A DNA stretch of 55,985 nucleotides. It comes from Smittium culicis. Lineage: Eukaryota > Kickxellomycota > Harpellomycetes > Harpellales > Legeriomycetaceae. The stretch is taken from contig LSSN01001087.1 of the NCBI GenBank assembly GCA_001970855.1, positions 1-55,985 on the forward strand, written 5' to 3'. The first letter of the stretch is position 1; the number at the start of each line of letters is the position of its first letter. This document shows, one piece after another, positions 13,601 to 25,734 of this stretch. The notes under the pieces were generated by a model. The model did not search any database, was not told the origin of the DNA, and saw only the letters and a program-made list of their open reading frames with translations. The position numbers and the translations under genes are program-made.

Positions 13601-14542
13601 CTACGCTAAAGCAAGCAATACCAGATCTTTAGGCAGCGAAGAAATTAAACTTTTAGTAGTAAGTAAACTTAAAATATTTTGCATTCAGAGCTCATTTTCA
13701 ATCGATTTGAAATACAAAAACCCACTCCTCTCCTTATTCGCCCATTTTTCTATCGTTCCCTCAATATATACTTCTTTACTATACTATTATAAGTAAAAAA
13801 CTAATTTTTATTTGCATTTTTTACTTTATAAATTAGGTCTCATCAACCAAAAGTCAATTATTTGGAGTTCCTTTAGATAGTATTATGAAAACCCCCGAGT
13901 TTGTCGACAAAAAATTTAATATTCCGTCTATTTTGAGAGTTCTTACCGAAGCAATTGTCGAACTTGGCGGTCACAAAGCTGAAGGTCTGTTCAGAGTTCC
14001 CGGGGATTCTGATAAAGTGTACTTGACAGTAAGTATTCCCACCCCACCCCTCCCTCTTTTTTATTTATTTTTATAATAAAGAAGTACGATAATTAAATTA
14101 ATAAAACCGATTTTCTAAACCCTTTAATCTTTAACAGAGATTGCAGCTAGAGGCAGGATTTAGCTTAAAATATACCAAAGACAAATTGAACGTATATGCA
14201 TCACTTTTGAAAGAGTGGTTAAGAGAACTTAAAACGCCGCTTATCCCTGTATCAGAATACTTGCTCTGTACAGGTAATCCCAAGGATCTGAAAATTGCTT
14301 ATAGGGTTTTGGACAAGCTTTCAGAGCACCACCACAAAACATGCGTTTTCTTGCTAAAATTTTTAAATTTCTTGGCAAAAGAAGAAAACTCGCAAATAAC
14401 GAAAATGGACGCGAGTAATTTAGCGCTAGTTTTCTCGCCGTATTTCTTGCGCAGCCCTATTCAAGATCTGAAGCTGTCGCTTGCCAACTCTCCGTCTGAA
14501 CAGGAGTTTGTGAAAACGTTAATCCTCAACCCGCCCAAATAA
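10689..14542 (+). CDS. WW-WW-MyTH4-RhoGAP protein (ARHGAP39/Vilse-like)
   Basis: Predicted Rho-family GTPase-activating protein of about 1012 residues. Exons joined by matching phase: 10689-10852, 10923-11064, 11261-12590, 12710-12810, 12883-12928, 13000-13658, 13837-14028, 14138-14542. Seen: a degenerate WW near residues 23-52, a clear WW near 58-90 (VWWELIDENTNLPYYFNS), a long Ser/Asn/Lys-rich linker, a MyTH4 domain near 660-790 (HDEMYSQLCKILVRN, GWILLSIF), and a RhoGAP domain near 820-1005 with arginine finger R867 in EGLFRVPG and the SNLALVF motif. RhoGAPs speed GTP hydrolysis by Rho/Rac GTPases; WW and MyTH4 modules suggest links to Pro-rich partners and microtubules or other cytoskeletal proteins. 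The same domain order is known from animal ARHGAP39/Vilse. An apparent stop at 12611 falls inside the third intron. It converges with the 628-residue gene. The intron at 13659-13836 is the least certain junction. Confidence 0.88.
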
Positions 14543-15227
14543 ATAAAACCATTACCTTTAAAAATAAACATACTCATTCACACTTATTAATGTAATTTAA
14601 GCCAGATATTTATATCATTATTTTTTCTCCGTACTTATTTTAATTTTAATTTCAAAATGAAAATTTATTTTACACAAGAAAAATTTTATTTTTTTTTAGT
14701 AGTTAATGTCTGCAATAAAAAAATTTTTTTTTGTATAGCTGAAAAATAATTTGCTGATTTTGTTAGCCAACTCAACTCGTACGATGATGAGTTTTAATTC
14801 TCTTTGATTTTAAACAGCTGGACTATAAAAAAAAAAAAATAAAAAAAAGGATAATTTTGTGGCGACAATTATATAGCTCTCAATGAAAAAAAAAAAAAAG
14901 GGGAGTATTGAATATAATTTAAATTTCAGATATGACTGCAAAATGAGTATTATTGTTTAATAAAATTTCTTAAGAGATCTTAGCTAAAGTTACCAATCTT
15001 CACTAATGCGATTCACACATATATCACAACCAATCTCCCCGCTTTATATTTTTTTTTGGTCTTTTTATTTTTGTAACTCCTAAAGTCAAACTAAAAAAAA
15101 AAAAAAAAGGATAAAATGATACAGAAAATATTTAAAAAAGAAAAGAATTCAGTTGCAAATAAAAGTATGAAAAAGAAAAGTCATGGACTTTGTAAAATAG
15201 GGTGTTTATTAGAGACAATTAAAAGTT
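14543..15227. other. Convergent 3' intergenic region
   Basis: It separates the 3' ends of two convergent genes. Several A homopolymers of 12 or more bases (near 14828, 14888 and 15093) and AATAAA-like signals (near 14545, 14564) are present, as expected for 3' untranslated regions. I see nothing else. Confidence 0.5.
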
Positions 15228-17114
15228 TTATAGCGGTTGGAAAAAACTAATAAATTTGTTGTTTAGCAATTCATCTAGCGATTGATCATTTTCCTGGTTA
15301 TCTAGCAGACTTTCAGGTCCGTTAATAGTATTAGCTGGTATTGAAACAGTAGGGGTGCTAAAAGAAGGAGGTAAGATATCTCCTGATTTGATGAACCCCA
15401 TGCCGAAACTAAATTCGTTAATAAGCCAACCAGTTGATTTAAGCAGTAAGTTGGAGCTATTGCCGATACCGGCACTGCTACTGTTTATAATGCTGCTAAT
15501 GTCATTAGTGGAGACACAAGTACTAATATTACTGTTGGACCTGTTGTTGGGTTTGTATAAACTATCTAGCGCTAAACCCGAGGAATCAGGATTTGGTATA
15601 AAATGTTGTAATAGTGTTTGTTTTAGCGAGCCGCTCGTGCTTTCGGAAATATGCGAGTCAGGATCTGGAGAAAGATTTAATAGCTGAAGATCTGGAGTTT
15701 GAGAAGAGTAAAAATCCTTGTTGCAAGACATATTTTTTCTGTGCGATATATACTTTGAGCGATTTTGGCTTTTATTGTAATTAAATGGCGAGTCATTGTT
15801 TTTCAGTAAAGTGTAAGATTGTCGGCTTGAGTTAAATGAGTTTGGGATATTGCTGTAATCATTACAGGAATGGTGGGATAAAGAAGAGTTTGTTTCAAAC
15901 TCATTTACAGAGCTATTGGGGTTTAGAATAGACTGACTATAATCAAGTTGTTCCTGGGATCGAGGAAATGAGTTAGGTATGTGTAGCAGCGTATTATTAT
16001 GTCCATCATGTTTGTTGTTAGAAATATAACTAGCTTGAAGAGAAGAGTCGTACATGTGCAAGCTTCCACGGCGTTTATCGTTTATTAAAGGATTGAAACT
16101 ATCTTTGCAGAATTTCTTTTGTCGGTTATTTGGAAATACTTGTTTGGATAGATTAACAGTTGCACCTTTCGTTACCCAGTCGACGATCATTTCTTTTCGT
16201 TTGAAAAGGTGATCATTTTTATCAAGCGTTGAGTTTTTAGAATTTTTTTCTTTAGATGGCGGAATATTTGTATGTTTGGTTAGAAAGTGGGAGGGGATGT
16301 ACTTGTTTGGGGGTAGTGGGTTAGAAATGTTGAGGAGTTGGTTTTTATAGATATTTGAGTACAATGACGAGTTCTTTGGTTTCGAGTTTGTATTAGAAAT
16401 AGAGTTAAGAGGATGTAAGCTACAGCTGATTAAACTTTTAGAAACTGGACTAGTGTTTGACATAGTTTCATTTTCAAAAATTGGGTCTGAACTAGAACTA
16501 TTCATGTTTTCAGATTTACAGCTTGGTGGACCTCGGTCAGCGGGAACGATATCAGTGGGAATGTAAAATTTTGGCTGGTTAAGAGTATTTTTAGGATCTT
16601 TATCGTTAGGGTCCAAAAGGGAGTCATCGGGTATTGATGAGCTAATTAATAATTTTTTTGTTTTATTCTCATAAATGTGTGTTGGATTATCTGAAGAGAG
16701 TCTAAGGTCTTGATTATTTGGAAAACTGCCAAAATCTATATTCCGAAGTTCATTGTTCGGGAATTTTGGTAAGCCTTTATTGGATTGGGGCGTATAGACA
16801 TTTTGAGAATCAATAAAATTTAAAGAATTCGAACATGGATTTATATCGATAGAACGTGTTCTTTTTGAAAATTTGACTTGGGTATTTTCGATATTTTGTA
16901 GATTAGGTTTATTATCAGCGTTATTTGGAGTTTCTAAGTCGCGTAATATACATTTTGCAGACGTTTTTTTCGACTTAGTAGGATGAGAACTATGTATTTC
17001 GGAGTTTAGGTAGATATCGGACCAGGTCCACGTAAATTCAGATTCTGGGGAAGTGTCCCTAGAGATATTGGACCAACTACCTATAGTTACTATATCATGG
17101 TCTGCACTATGCAT
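15228..17114 (-). CDS. Unrecognised Ser/Asn-rich 628-residue protein
   Basis: A single uninterrupted frame of 628 residues starts at ATG 17114 and ends at 15228. I do not recognise it. It is rich in Ser, Asn, Pro and Asp with no membrane segment, signal peptide or zinc-binding pattern, so most of it should be disordered. More ordered-looking pieces are the N-terminus (TWTWSDIYLNSE, near residues 28-39), a basic/hydrophobic patch KRKEMIVDWVTKGATVNLSK in the middle, and a hydrophobic C-terminal patch LLKSTGWLINEFSFGMGFIK. SP and TP sites are frequent, which would suit a phosphoregulated adaptor or transcription regulator, but that is inference. It is intronless although most neighbours have 3-13 exons. 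Its length and balanced codon usage support a real gene. It converges on the RhoGAP gene. Confidence 0.75.
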   Translation of the reverse strand: MHSADHDIVTIGSWSNISRDTSPESEFTWTWSDIYLNSEIHSSHPTKSKKTSAKCILRDLETPNNADNKPNLQNIENTQVKFSKRTRSIDINPCSNSLNFIDSQNVYTPQSNKGLPKFPNNELRNIDFGSFPNNQDLRLSSDNPTHIYENKTKKLLISSSIPDDSLLDPNDKDPKNTLNQPKFYIPTDIVPADRGPPSCKSENMNSSSSDPIFENETMSNTSPVSKSLISCSLHPLNSISNTNSKPKNSSLYSNIYKNQLLNISNPLPPNKYIPSHFLTKHTNIPPSKEKNSKNSTLDKNDHLFKRKEMIVDWVTKGATVNLSKQVFPNNRQKKFCKDSFNPLINDKRRGSLHMYDSSLQASYISNNKHDGHNNTLLHIPNSFPRSQEQLDYSQSILNPNSSVNEFETNSSLSHHSCNDYSNIPNSFNSSRQSYTLLKNNDSPFNYNKSQNRSKYISHRKNMSCNKDFYSSQTPDLQLLNLSPDPDSHISESTSGSLKQTLLQHFIPNPDSSGLALDSLYKPNNRSNSNISTCVSTNDISSIINSSSAGIGNSSNLLLKSTGWLINEFSFGMGFIKSGDILPPSFSTPTVSIPANTINGPESLLDNQENDQSLDELLNNKFISFFQPL

Positions 17115-19223
17115 TGGGAAGTATATTACTGGGTTAAATAGAAGATTCTGAGTATAGATGCATGCTTTTAGTGTTCAAAAGCTATTGATTTTATTATTAA
17201 ACTTTCTACTCGAGAAGATGCGTTAATATGCAGGGATATATATGAATATTCAGTGAATTTAAAATAAATATAAAAAGGTATTATAAGATATTATTATGAA
17301 AAATATATTTCAAAAAAAAACAGTGAGGTATGAGGAATAGGTTAAGTGCTAATAGTATTTGAAATCTAAAGGTTTCTTTTTGGTTTAGCTATCTCTAAAT
17401 AAATTTATATCTTAATGAAATACTATTTGGAGGGGAAGGCCTAGCTGTTGCATATATAGAACCAAAGTTGAATGTATATTAAATATTAGTACATAGAATA
17501 TATAGGCGTAAAAAATAAATGGCATTAAATTATTGAGAATTAGAATAAACAGAGAGTAAGAGAAAAAGAAAAGGTTTGCTTATTAATTTTTTGAACCTAA
17601 ATAAGCAATAAATACTAATAGATTTGCTAAAAGTGTTGGGCAGTTTTTTAACTATTTCAATTTTATTTCTTGATTTAGAAGTTTTTAAGTATTATTTACA
17701 TAGGCAGCTTCAACCCGTGACGTTTTATTTTCTATTTTTTTTTTTGTATCTATTATTATTATTATATCTATCATATTATTCCACATATATTTAGATATGA
17801 ATCACACTTTTGTTAAATTTCAAAAATTTCCTTTTTTTCTAATTTAATTTCAACTTTACTTTATTTTATAAAAAAACTTATGTTTTGCGCTAATTGGCTA
17901 GCTGTGGCATTCGCACTAATCCCACCAGACATGGGTGTAGATAAATATTATTAGTTTGTCCAATAAAAATATAATGGCGATATAATTCCATGTAAATTCT
18001 CAGGATTGAGTGGACTCAAAAACTAGAAATAGTGCTAATAAATCAGCAAGGCAGCGTGATAAAACACAGATATAAGTCGTTAGAATATGTGTTTACAAAA
18101 TCATCACTAGCACATATTTTCTAAAAGAGGCAAACCTTGCATATCTCAGCGCCCAGAAACTGGCTACCTTCAATGACTACACTAACACTACCAATATTCC
18201 ACTATTTTTTTCACAAGTCATGCTATATTCGCCAAAATGACAACACTAACACTAACGCTATTCCGCTGTATTATTTCTTGTTTTTTTAAATAAATTGTTG
18301 CATTTTCGCGATTGGGCATTCCTTTCTTTTTAAAATTACGAGAATTTTTCGCTATTTCATTCATAATTTAGCACATCCTTGTAGACAATTGGGCTATAAT
18401 GATAAAGGAATCTCCGCCTCGTGTTATTTTTCTTAATTTTATACCAAATAATACGATTTTTTTTATTAGCATGACTAATTGAGTGATATTGTCTCTAGAT
18501 ATGTTTGCACTATTGCAAGCCACCCCTTCATTAAATCTCTTTTACCTTATTACCTGTTTGTACACAAACAAGGCATTTATAGCCCATAGACAAGCGCTGA
18601 AAATAAATCGATAGAGCAAGGTGTCGCTTTGATGATCGAGAGATAATGAAATTTTAAAACCTTATAACTACTTTACTTGCTATTCTCTCACAATCGAATA
18701 TATTATAACTAAATGAAAATGGAAAATAGTTAATCGATAGCCTTTTACAGGATAAAAGCTTACTGCGCCAAGATTTGTTTTTTTTAATAATTGTATAAAC
18801 ACAAAAATTCTAACGAAATATATTTTGAAGAAAAATTGTTTCATAATTTCCTATTAAACTTCTATTTATTCTCATTAGATAAAAAAAAACACACAAAGGA
18901 GCATAAAATATTTAAAACTTGCAAGTTCTAGCAAATATTATAAAAAAAAAAAGTAAATGTTTATAACAATCTGATTTTACTCATTAAAAACGTTTTGTTT
19001 ATTTTTGCTCACATGAGCTTGCTTATTGGCAAAAAAAAAAAAACTTGCTCCAGGACCAATATAAGCCGTCTAACCGATTTTATCGTCGATTTTATGTCCA
19101 ATAATATCTATTACGTTGACATTGTTTATTTTCTGTTTACAAAACTCGTGCAAAAATTCTATGAACATTTGAGCAATAAAATATTTATTTTTCAGCCTTA
19201 GAAATCATATGACACCTACTCTT
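17115..19223. other. Intergenic region upstream of the 628-residue gene
   Basis: AT-rich with T and A tracts. No coding region, tRNA or repeat copy is convincing. A short plus-strand open frame at 18995-19201 includes an A run and looks like chance. Confidence 0.5.
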
Positions 19224-19613
19224 TTAACCCTTTCACAGATATTAACCCTTTCCCGTCCAATACTCTTTAAATAACTAATTTTATGATTCGTTATTTATTT
19301 ATAAGAAAATCAATTATTTGCTGTGATTAAACAATATATCAATGTATCTTAAGACCTGGGGATTAAAGTATTATAATTGGTCATAATTGGCTATATTTAG
19401 AGGTTCAAAAATAGTCTACTGCCCGTGAAAGGGTTAAGCTATTTTTGATCTACAAAATAAAGCCAATCGCTTTCAAATAGATAAATTTATATTCCAAGGC
19501 CTTATAAATTATTGGTTAGCTATAAAAAAAATAACAAATAGTTAATTTACTTTTAAATAATATGCGAATCATTATTTTCTTTTTTTTATGAGCGTAGGAC
19601 GGGAAAGGGTTAA
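19224..19613 (+). mobile_element. Family B TTAA element split by another copy (outer)
   Basis: The left end TTAACCCTTTCACAG begins at 19224. The rest, starting GCTATTTTTGATCTAC, resumes after 19437 and runs to GACGGGAAAGGGTTAA at 19613. Without the inner copy the sequence CACAGATATTAAGCTATTTT matches, base for base in length, the same place in the copy at 52676 (CACAGGAGGTAAACTATTTT), leaving a single TTAA at the insertion point. Confidence 0.85.
19243..19437 (-). mobile_element. Family B TTAA element inserted in another copy (inner)
   Basis: A complete inverted family B copy of 195 bp. It starts TTAACCCTTTCCCGTCCAA, ends CTGCCCGTGAAAGGGTTAA, and is flanked by TTAA on both sides inside the outer element. 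This is direct evidence that TTAA is the duplicated target and not part of the mobile unit. Confidence 0.88.
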
Positions 19614-20106
19614 TAAAAGATATAAATGGCTGAAATAATAAAGTCATAGATTTATATGGTAATTATAGCATGCTACTTCTTATCTATAGTAGTATTATTG
19701 TTTATTTCACATAATGATTTATAAATGTATCTAATAATAATAATATCTGATGCTGGCAGTAAAATACTTTTCAAAAAAATGATAATTCAGTTAGAGATCA
19801 AAACCTACATTAGTTACTCACATTAATCTGAAAATAAATGCATCAATTAAAAAAAATAATCCCTATACTTAGACCCTATCAAGGTATACCTCTTTTTATA
19901 AAATTCCAAAGTGTACTGTTATTCGTATTCTTTTATAAAAATTCAATGATAACAATGCCTATGCTGTTATAACTAAAAAACCTCGCATTAAAAGAATTTT
20001 AAATGTTTTTTATTTAAACTGATTGGATAAATATAATTTTGTAATAATTTATAGTTATAAATATGTATCGCTAAACTTTTCAAAAAAGGATTTGAAAAAA
20101 AAAGAT
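19614..20106. other. 3' flank of the CASP gene
   Basis: AT-rich DNA after the stop of the minus-strand CASP gene. I see no further gene or repeat. Confidence 0.45.
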
Positions 20107-23100
20107 TTAGCTCTTAATTAGGCGCTCCCTACAAGTCTTGTACCTGTTGATGTTAAATACTAAAAAGTAATGAATCAAGATAACGTAAAGAACAATCAAC
20201 AGTCTATGCCATCTTTTTGATGAGAATATTCTTGACATGTGCAATGAAAATCTATCAAATAGAGACATTGAGTTGTACTTTCTGTTGGATTCCCTATTCT
20301 TGAATTTTTTAAATGGATTTATCGATTCTTCATACAGATTATTATACTTATTAAATAGTGACTTCAGCCCCATTTTAGACTCTTTAATAATATTAAACGG
20401 GGATTTGCCTATCGTTTTTCCTGATTTGTTGAGTTCGCCTAGCTTAATCCCAAACTCAGCGTTATCTTCAAAAGTGATTACTGAGGAATCATCATATTCG
20501 TTAAAACTAATTCCTCCTAGTCCATTTCCTTTTTTCTTAAAATCAGATGACCCGCTAAACTCTGCCATTGAGTTGCTACCATGTCCGGCTGAATTACTTG
20601 AGTAGCTACGTAGGTATCTAATCTGTTGGAACAGTCCAACATTGTCCTGCTCAAGTCTTTCAATTTTTTCCTGAAGTTCTGCTGCCAACGAATGTTGTTT
20701 TTGTAATTCCTATATAAAAAATATATATATAATTATAATTCGGTCTAGGATTGGCATACCTTGAAAAAGTGTTAGACAATAAATATCAATCAAACTAAAA
20801 ATAAGATGGTTTGCAAAAAAAATAAACACTATATTAAATATAATAAAATAGAATTTTAAAAAATATACCTCTTCTAGCTCAAAGTTTTTCTGACGGAACC
20901 TATCCCGCTGACCTGTGATAATTGGAATTATAGCAGACTCGGAAGATTTACCTTTACTAGCGTCTGTAAACTTGTCCCCTTTACTCAATGATCCAGGATT
21001 ACCTCCATTTTTATCATTGGAAATTGAAGAATCTCCATGATTTTCAGACGATGGGCTGATATTATCACCTTTAGAGCCAATGGAAATCAAATCGTGTTCA
21101 AGCTTAGTTATAAGAGCTGATTTTTCTTCAAGTTCAGATTCTAGTAATTTTAATTTGGTAGAAGAATTCTTCAATTCTTGTATAGAATCAACCAATTTGT
21201 TTTTAGTGTCAGTTAACGAATTCTGCAATTGCTGATTTTTAACAATAAGCATTTTCTCGAGCTTATTCTTTGAATCTTTGTTATCTCCTGGCGCTTCAGG
21301 ATCATCAACATCCCAGCTACTTGAAAATTCTACAGACTAAATTTAAAAATAAGGAATAAAATAAAAGTTAATACTTTTCGAGTCAACTAAAAATATAACC
21401 ATCTATCTAAAGCGAAACCTTAATAATATCAAGCTCTCTTTTAATTTCGTCATAATCTTTTTGTTGTTCAAGTCGACTTGATAATTTTTCTATTTCTTTA
21501 ACCTAAATAAGATTTTATTAAAAATTTTGTTAAAATTTGTAATTATTATGAAGCTAGAATACTACTAACCTTTGAAGATAACTCCAACTCATGTTCTATA
21601 GCTTTTTGTTTGAACGTAGATTCACTTAAAGCCGATTCCTGCATTGAGTTGTCAATTTCAGCAACTAATCTGCTAATTTCGTCTTCTTGGTTCTTAATTC
21701 GGTTGTGCAAGTCAACAACTCTATTTATCCATAATTTTTAAAGAGATTAAAATAAATAATGATTGGTAAGTAATAGAAAGTAAAACATTACACTGAACTA
21801 GCTCCAACTCCCTCTTTGAGAGCCTTTATTTCGGTTTTAAGCGAATTCTAACACAAAAAAAAAAAGTTTTAAAAGAATTTTAACAAAGATATGGTAGTTA
21901 AACTTAAGTACATTTTCATTCGACAAACTAATAACTTTTGAGTTAGCTCTATCAAAATCTGCCTGCAAAATACCAATCTCTGCTACACGGATAGTTAAGT
22001 CCCTATCTAAAATATATGGAATGATATTTTTAAAGTTTACAGAAAAGAAAGGGCGTAAATATATAGGTGAAATTGTATAAATTATTTAGAGAGGGTACCT
22101 TTGCTTTGTGAGAGTTCCATAAGTTCTTCTTGTGTCATATTATGACTATCACGAAGTAACTCTAGGTTATGAGTAGACTCTGATAGTTGTTGTTGCAAAT
22201 CCTTCTCTCTATATAAGTATACAAAATCCAATTAGTCCAAGGGAAATGCAGGTATAAAAAATTTAAAGAAAGAGTAATGGTAAATCAGAAAAATATATTG
22301 TACCTGTTTTTAAGATATTGTATTAACCCTGCAGCCTCCTCCTTGAGTTCATGTTCGCGGATTAATACTCTTTCGCTAACAAGACTATCCATCTATAGTT
22401 GAAAATAGTGTTCAGTGTGTGTAAATATAACTAAATAATAAAAAAAATTTTAAAACCTTTTCATTGGTTTTGTCCAATTGCTCCTTAAGCTGATTCTTTT
22501 CATCTTCGATTTCCTTGGTCTTTTGAAGCTTTCTCGCAAGAATTACATTCTCGTTTTGCAATTTGGAAATTTGTAGTTTAAGGTTGGCATCTTCAGAGCT
22601 ATTTTTTTTCTCTTCCTAAAATAGTTGATTAAAATTTGGATATTGTCAAGAGAACATTTGAAGAAAAAACTAAAAAAAAAAAAAATAATACGAGTAATCT
22701 GCTTAAAAATGGTTCAGGATCTGGAGCTTCACTGAGTACTTTGAACAAACTAATAAAAGTGTTTTCGGAAAATTTCATCTTTTTGGATAAATTATCGATT
22801 TCGTTTTGGTAAGCTGTAAAAGTAAAATAATTCAACGCAAGATTAAGAATAAGATATGAATCACAAGATGTAAAAAAAATGGTAGGGCCAGAAGTAATGG
22901 ATAATAAATAATATTACCTTTAAGCAAGCTCTTAATCTCGGGGGTATTCAAGTTGGAATTTTCTTTTCGAAATGCTGATAAAGTATTCTTTGAATTAGTA
23001 TAATAATATTAAAAGCTAATTTTGAAAATAATATTTAATTCCTAACCCTTAGTTTTCTCGGCCAAATCTTTGCGACACTGGACTGAATCTCTTTGATTGC

Positions 23101-23345
23101 CAACAATCGTCTCGAGGCTATTACCGTAGTTTAGGAGTAATTTAGTTAAGCCGACATCTGAACAGGTGAAGTGAAGCAAAATAAAAATTAAACTTTTAAT
23201 TTTAATAAAAATACAACAAGGGGAATAGACTATTGAAATTATATTGTAGCACAGTAAAATTTGAAAACAACTTTAATTGAAAAGACGTACCCTTCCAGGA
23301 ATCTAGTGCAGTAGATACTTCATCATTGGTAACGAAATTTTCCAT
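20107..23345 (-). CDS. COY1: CASP/Coy1-type golgin
   Basis: Golgi coiled-coil tail-anchored protein of about 719 residues. Thirteen exons join in phase: 23345-23291, 23157-23047, 22974-22918, 22813-22692, 22615-22457, 22392-22304, 22208-22099, 22006-21912, 21847-21792, 21720-21570, 21502-21419, 21336-20869, 20709-20107. Seen: an N-terminal CASP-type start (ALDSWKDVGLTKLL), the EAPDPEPFL motif, long heptad-rich coiled coil, the family signature QQKDYDEIKRELDIIK, TGQRDRFRQKNFELEE, and a C-terminal CASP domain (EESINPFKKFKNRESNRKY) ending in one membrane helix near residues 690-708 and a short lumenal tail. In yeast, Coy1 acts at the Golgi in COG- and SNARE-dependent retrograde traffic; the same role is inferred here. 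Length is close to yeast Coy1. It is the most intron-rich gene in the window. Confidence 0.93.
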
Positions 23346-25734
23346 TTTCGCTAAATTTTTTAGAGCGTGATTGATGTTGTTTTGAGTTGATATTATGAAT
23401 TAAATAAATTTAAACAAGATAGAATAAGAAAAAGTGTAAAAGTTAATATTACGATTCTAAAAACTTGGCATCAAATTATAGGTAAAACTTGGAGAAGGAA
23501 CCCAAATTCAAGAAAATCTATTATTCTATTGGCCTCTAAAAATTCACATATATTAATACTTTAATAGAATTTCTCAAAAGTCATTGCTTGCAAGAATTAT
23601 CGCACTTAAAAATGTTTGGCTATTTGCTACTATTTAAACATATCATGTATCATCCGAAAATATAAAAATATTAAATTACCTATACCGCAATTCAATAAAA
23701 ATCCTTTTGATTTTTTACCCAAATGATGCATACTAAAAATGGTCTATTGAATGCCCTCTGAATCAATGAAAAATGTGAGATGATATGATTATTCTATTAA
23801 TAATATTTATTATACAGCGTTCATAACTTTCAAATGGGTTTAGATTTCAAATTTAAATCATAACTATATTCGTATAAGTATTTTTGAAGTGGTTTTATTT
23901 TATAAATCCAGAATATCAGACTTGAAAGATATTACAAAGTGTTTAATATATAAATAATTTCTTGATTTCAATTAGCACATAATATAGCATCAGGGATATA
24001 CTATATACTAGAATCATTGGAATTAACAAGTCCAAACTGTTTTTTCTATATATCTCTTTTTTTTAGCTGTTTATAATAAAAAATAGCTTGCTATAGCATT
24101 ATCTTTGTTCATAAACCTTAATAATTTCCTTTAAAATATTTTTGATAGAATCTTTTGAAAAATATCTGAATAAAAAAGGATATTTACATAGATTTGTATA
24201 TTATACCCAGTACTAACAGGTTTTTTATAATAAAAAAATCATAAATTTGCAATCTATAAAGTTTTTTTTTAGGTAAAACTTAGTTTTAAAAATAAATTTT
24301 AAAGTATAAACATATTTAAATTAGCGATTCTATAGTAATCAACGAATTCTTTATAAAATTTTATAAAAAAAACTTGATTTTTCATCGTTTTATTCTAGAA
24401 AAGTCTGTGATAATTAATTATAAATATTATTTATAGTTTCAACTAAAAAAAAAATTTATTTTAAAATATATTAACTACTCATAACTGGTAATTTATACTT
24501 ACAGACTCTTTAAAATGATAAAAATATACCCCTTCTATAAATGAAAAATTTTTTGATTACATTTAATCAATTGTATTAATTTATTAAACTAAAATGATAA
24601 ATAATTTTAGATATCACAATTGAAATCTATTAATACTATATTGAATTTATAAATTACAATTTTTCATCGAAAATAAAATTTTTATTTTAGAGAAATAGCG
24701 CCCGTAAATTCTATTGATAAAAAATATCTATTAAAAGTAGCATTAAAATGACGAAAACTTTGAAAAATAAAAATTATATTTGTTGGTTTATTAATAACGG
24801 AAAAATAAATTTAGCACATACATAACATAATTCATTAAATTTTAAAAATATACAAATATTCCCAAGTGATATATATTCAATGGCAGACGAGAAACTATAT
24901 TATTTTATTAACCTTTAATATAGTTAAATATTTAACACATTCTATTGCTATTTATAAATAAATCTAATTATGTAAAATATATAATCTTGAATTAAATATT
25001 TAGCAGTTATCTAAATTTTATGAAATATTTAAATAATTTTGCATTAAATGATTTTTTGTAATATATTTTAAAGTCGGATTTAACTTATAGCTTAAGTTAT
25101 ATTGTTATGAATTTATTGATATATTATCAATAATAGCATATGTATGAATATGAAAACCTGCATTAAAAGCAAAAAATATGAATAGAAATTTTATTTAATA
25201 TAGCTTTAAAAAATTGAATAAATAATAAGATAGCTACCTATTTTTTCACCCAATAAATATTTACTAATCGTAATAACTATATTTACATATATTAAATGTC
25301 TACCTATAATTTTTTATATTCAAATACTTTTTCTTTATTCAAAGTATAAAAATAAATCTTTATTTTATATGAAAATATATAAATTAAATAATAAATTTTT
25401 ATTCAAAATTTAATTATAATACTATCTATTCTTAGCTGCCTCTTTTATCAATAATTTTATTTGAGAATGATTATAATAATCAAATTCTCATATTTTTTTA
25501 TATTATTACTCGAAAAACATCACATGGTATTAAATAAAAGTTTTTATTTAATTTTTATTATTAATTTAAATTTTTTATAATCAGAATTTTTTAGACCATG
25601 TTTCGACTAATTTATTATTCATTTTGGAACTGTTTCTACTAATTTTCTATCTATTCAAAGAAAAAACACTTATTCCATGCTAATTATCTATTTTTGCTTA
25701 GATATCAACTATATCTTTTTAAGATTTTAATTTT
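23346..25734. other. AT-saturated intergenic DNA upstream of CASP
   Basis: Long A/T tracts with no coding sequence, RNA gene or recognisable repeat. The first few hundred bases must contain the CASP promoter, but I cannot point to an element. Confidence 0.45.

Noticed and set aside
13689..13791. Possible extra exon between the MyTH4 and RhoGAP parts
   Set aside because: It has splice-like borders, but including it leaves the downstream RhoGAP exon out of phase; one 178-nt intron (13659-13836) keeps the frame.
18995..19201. 68-codon plus-strand frame
   Set aside because: It includes an A run read as poly-Lys, has no motif and sits next to a TTAA element; it looks like chance.
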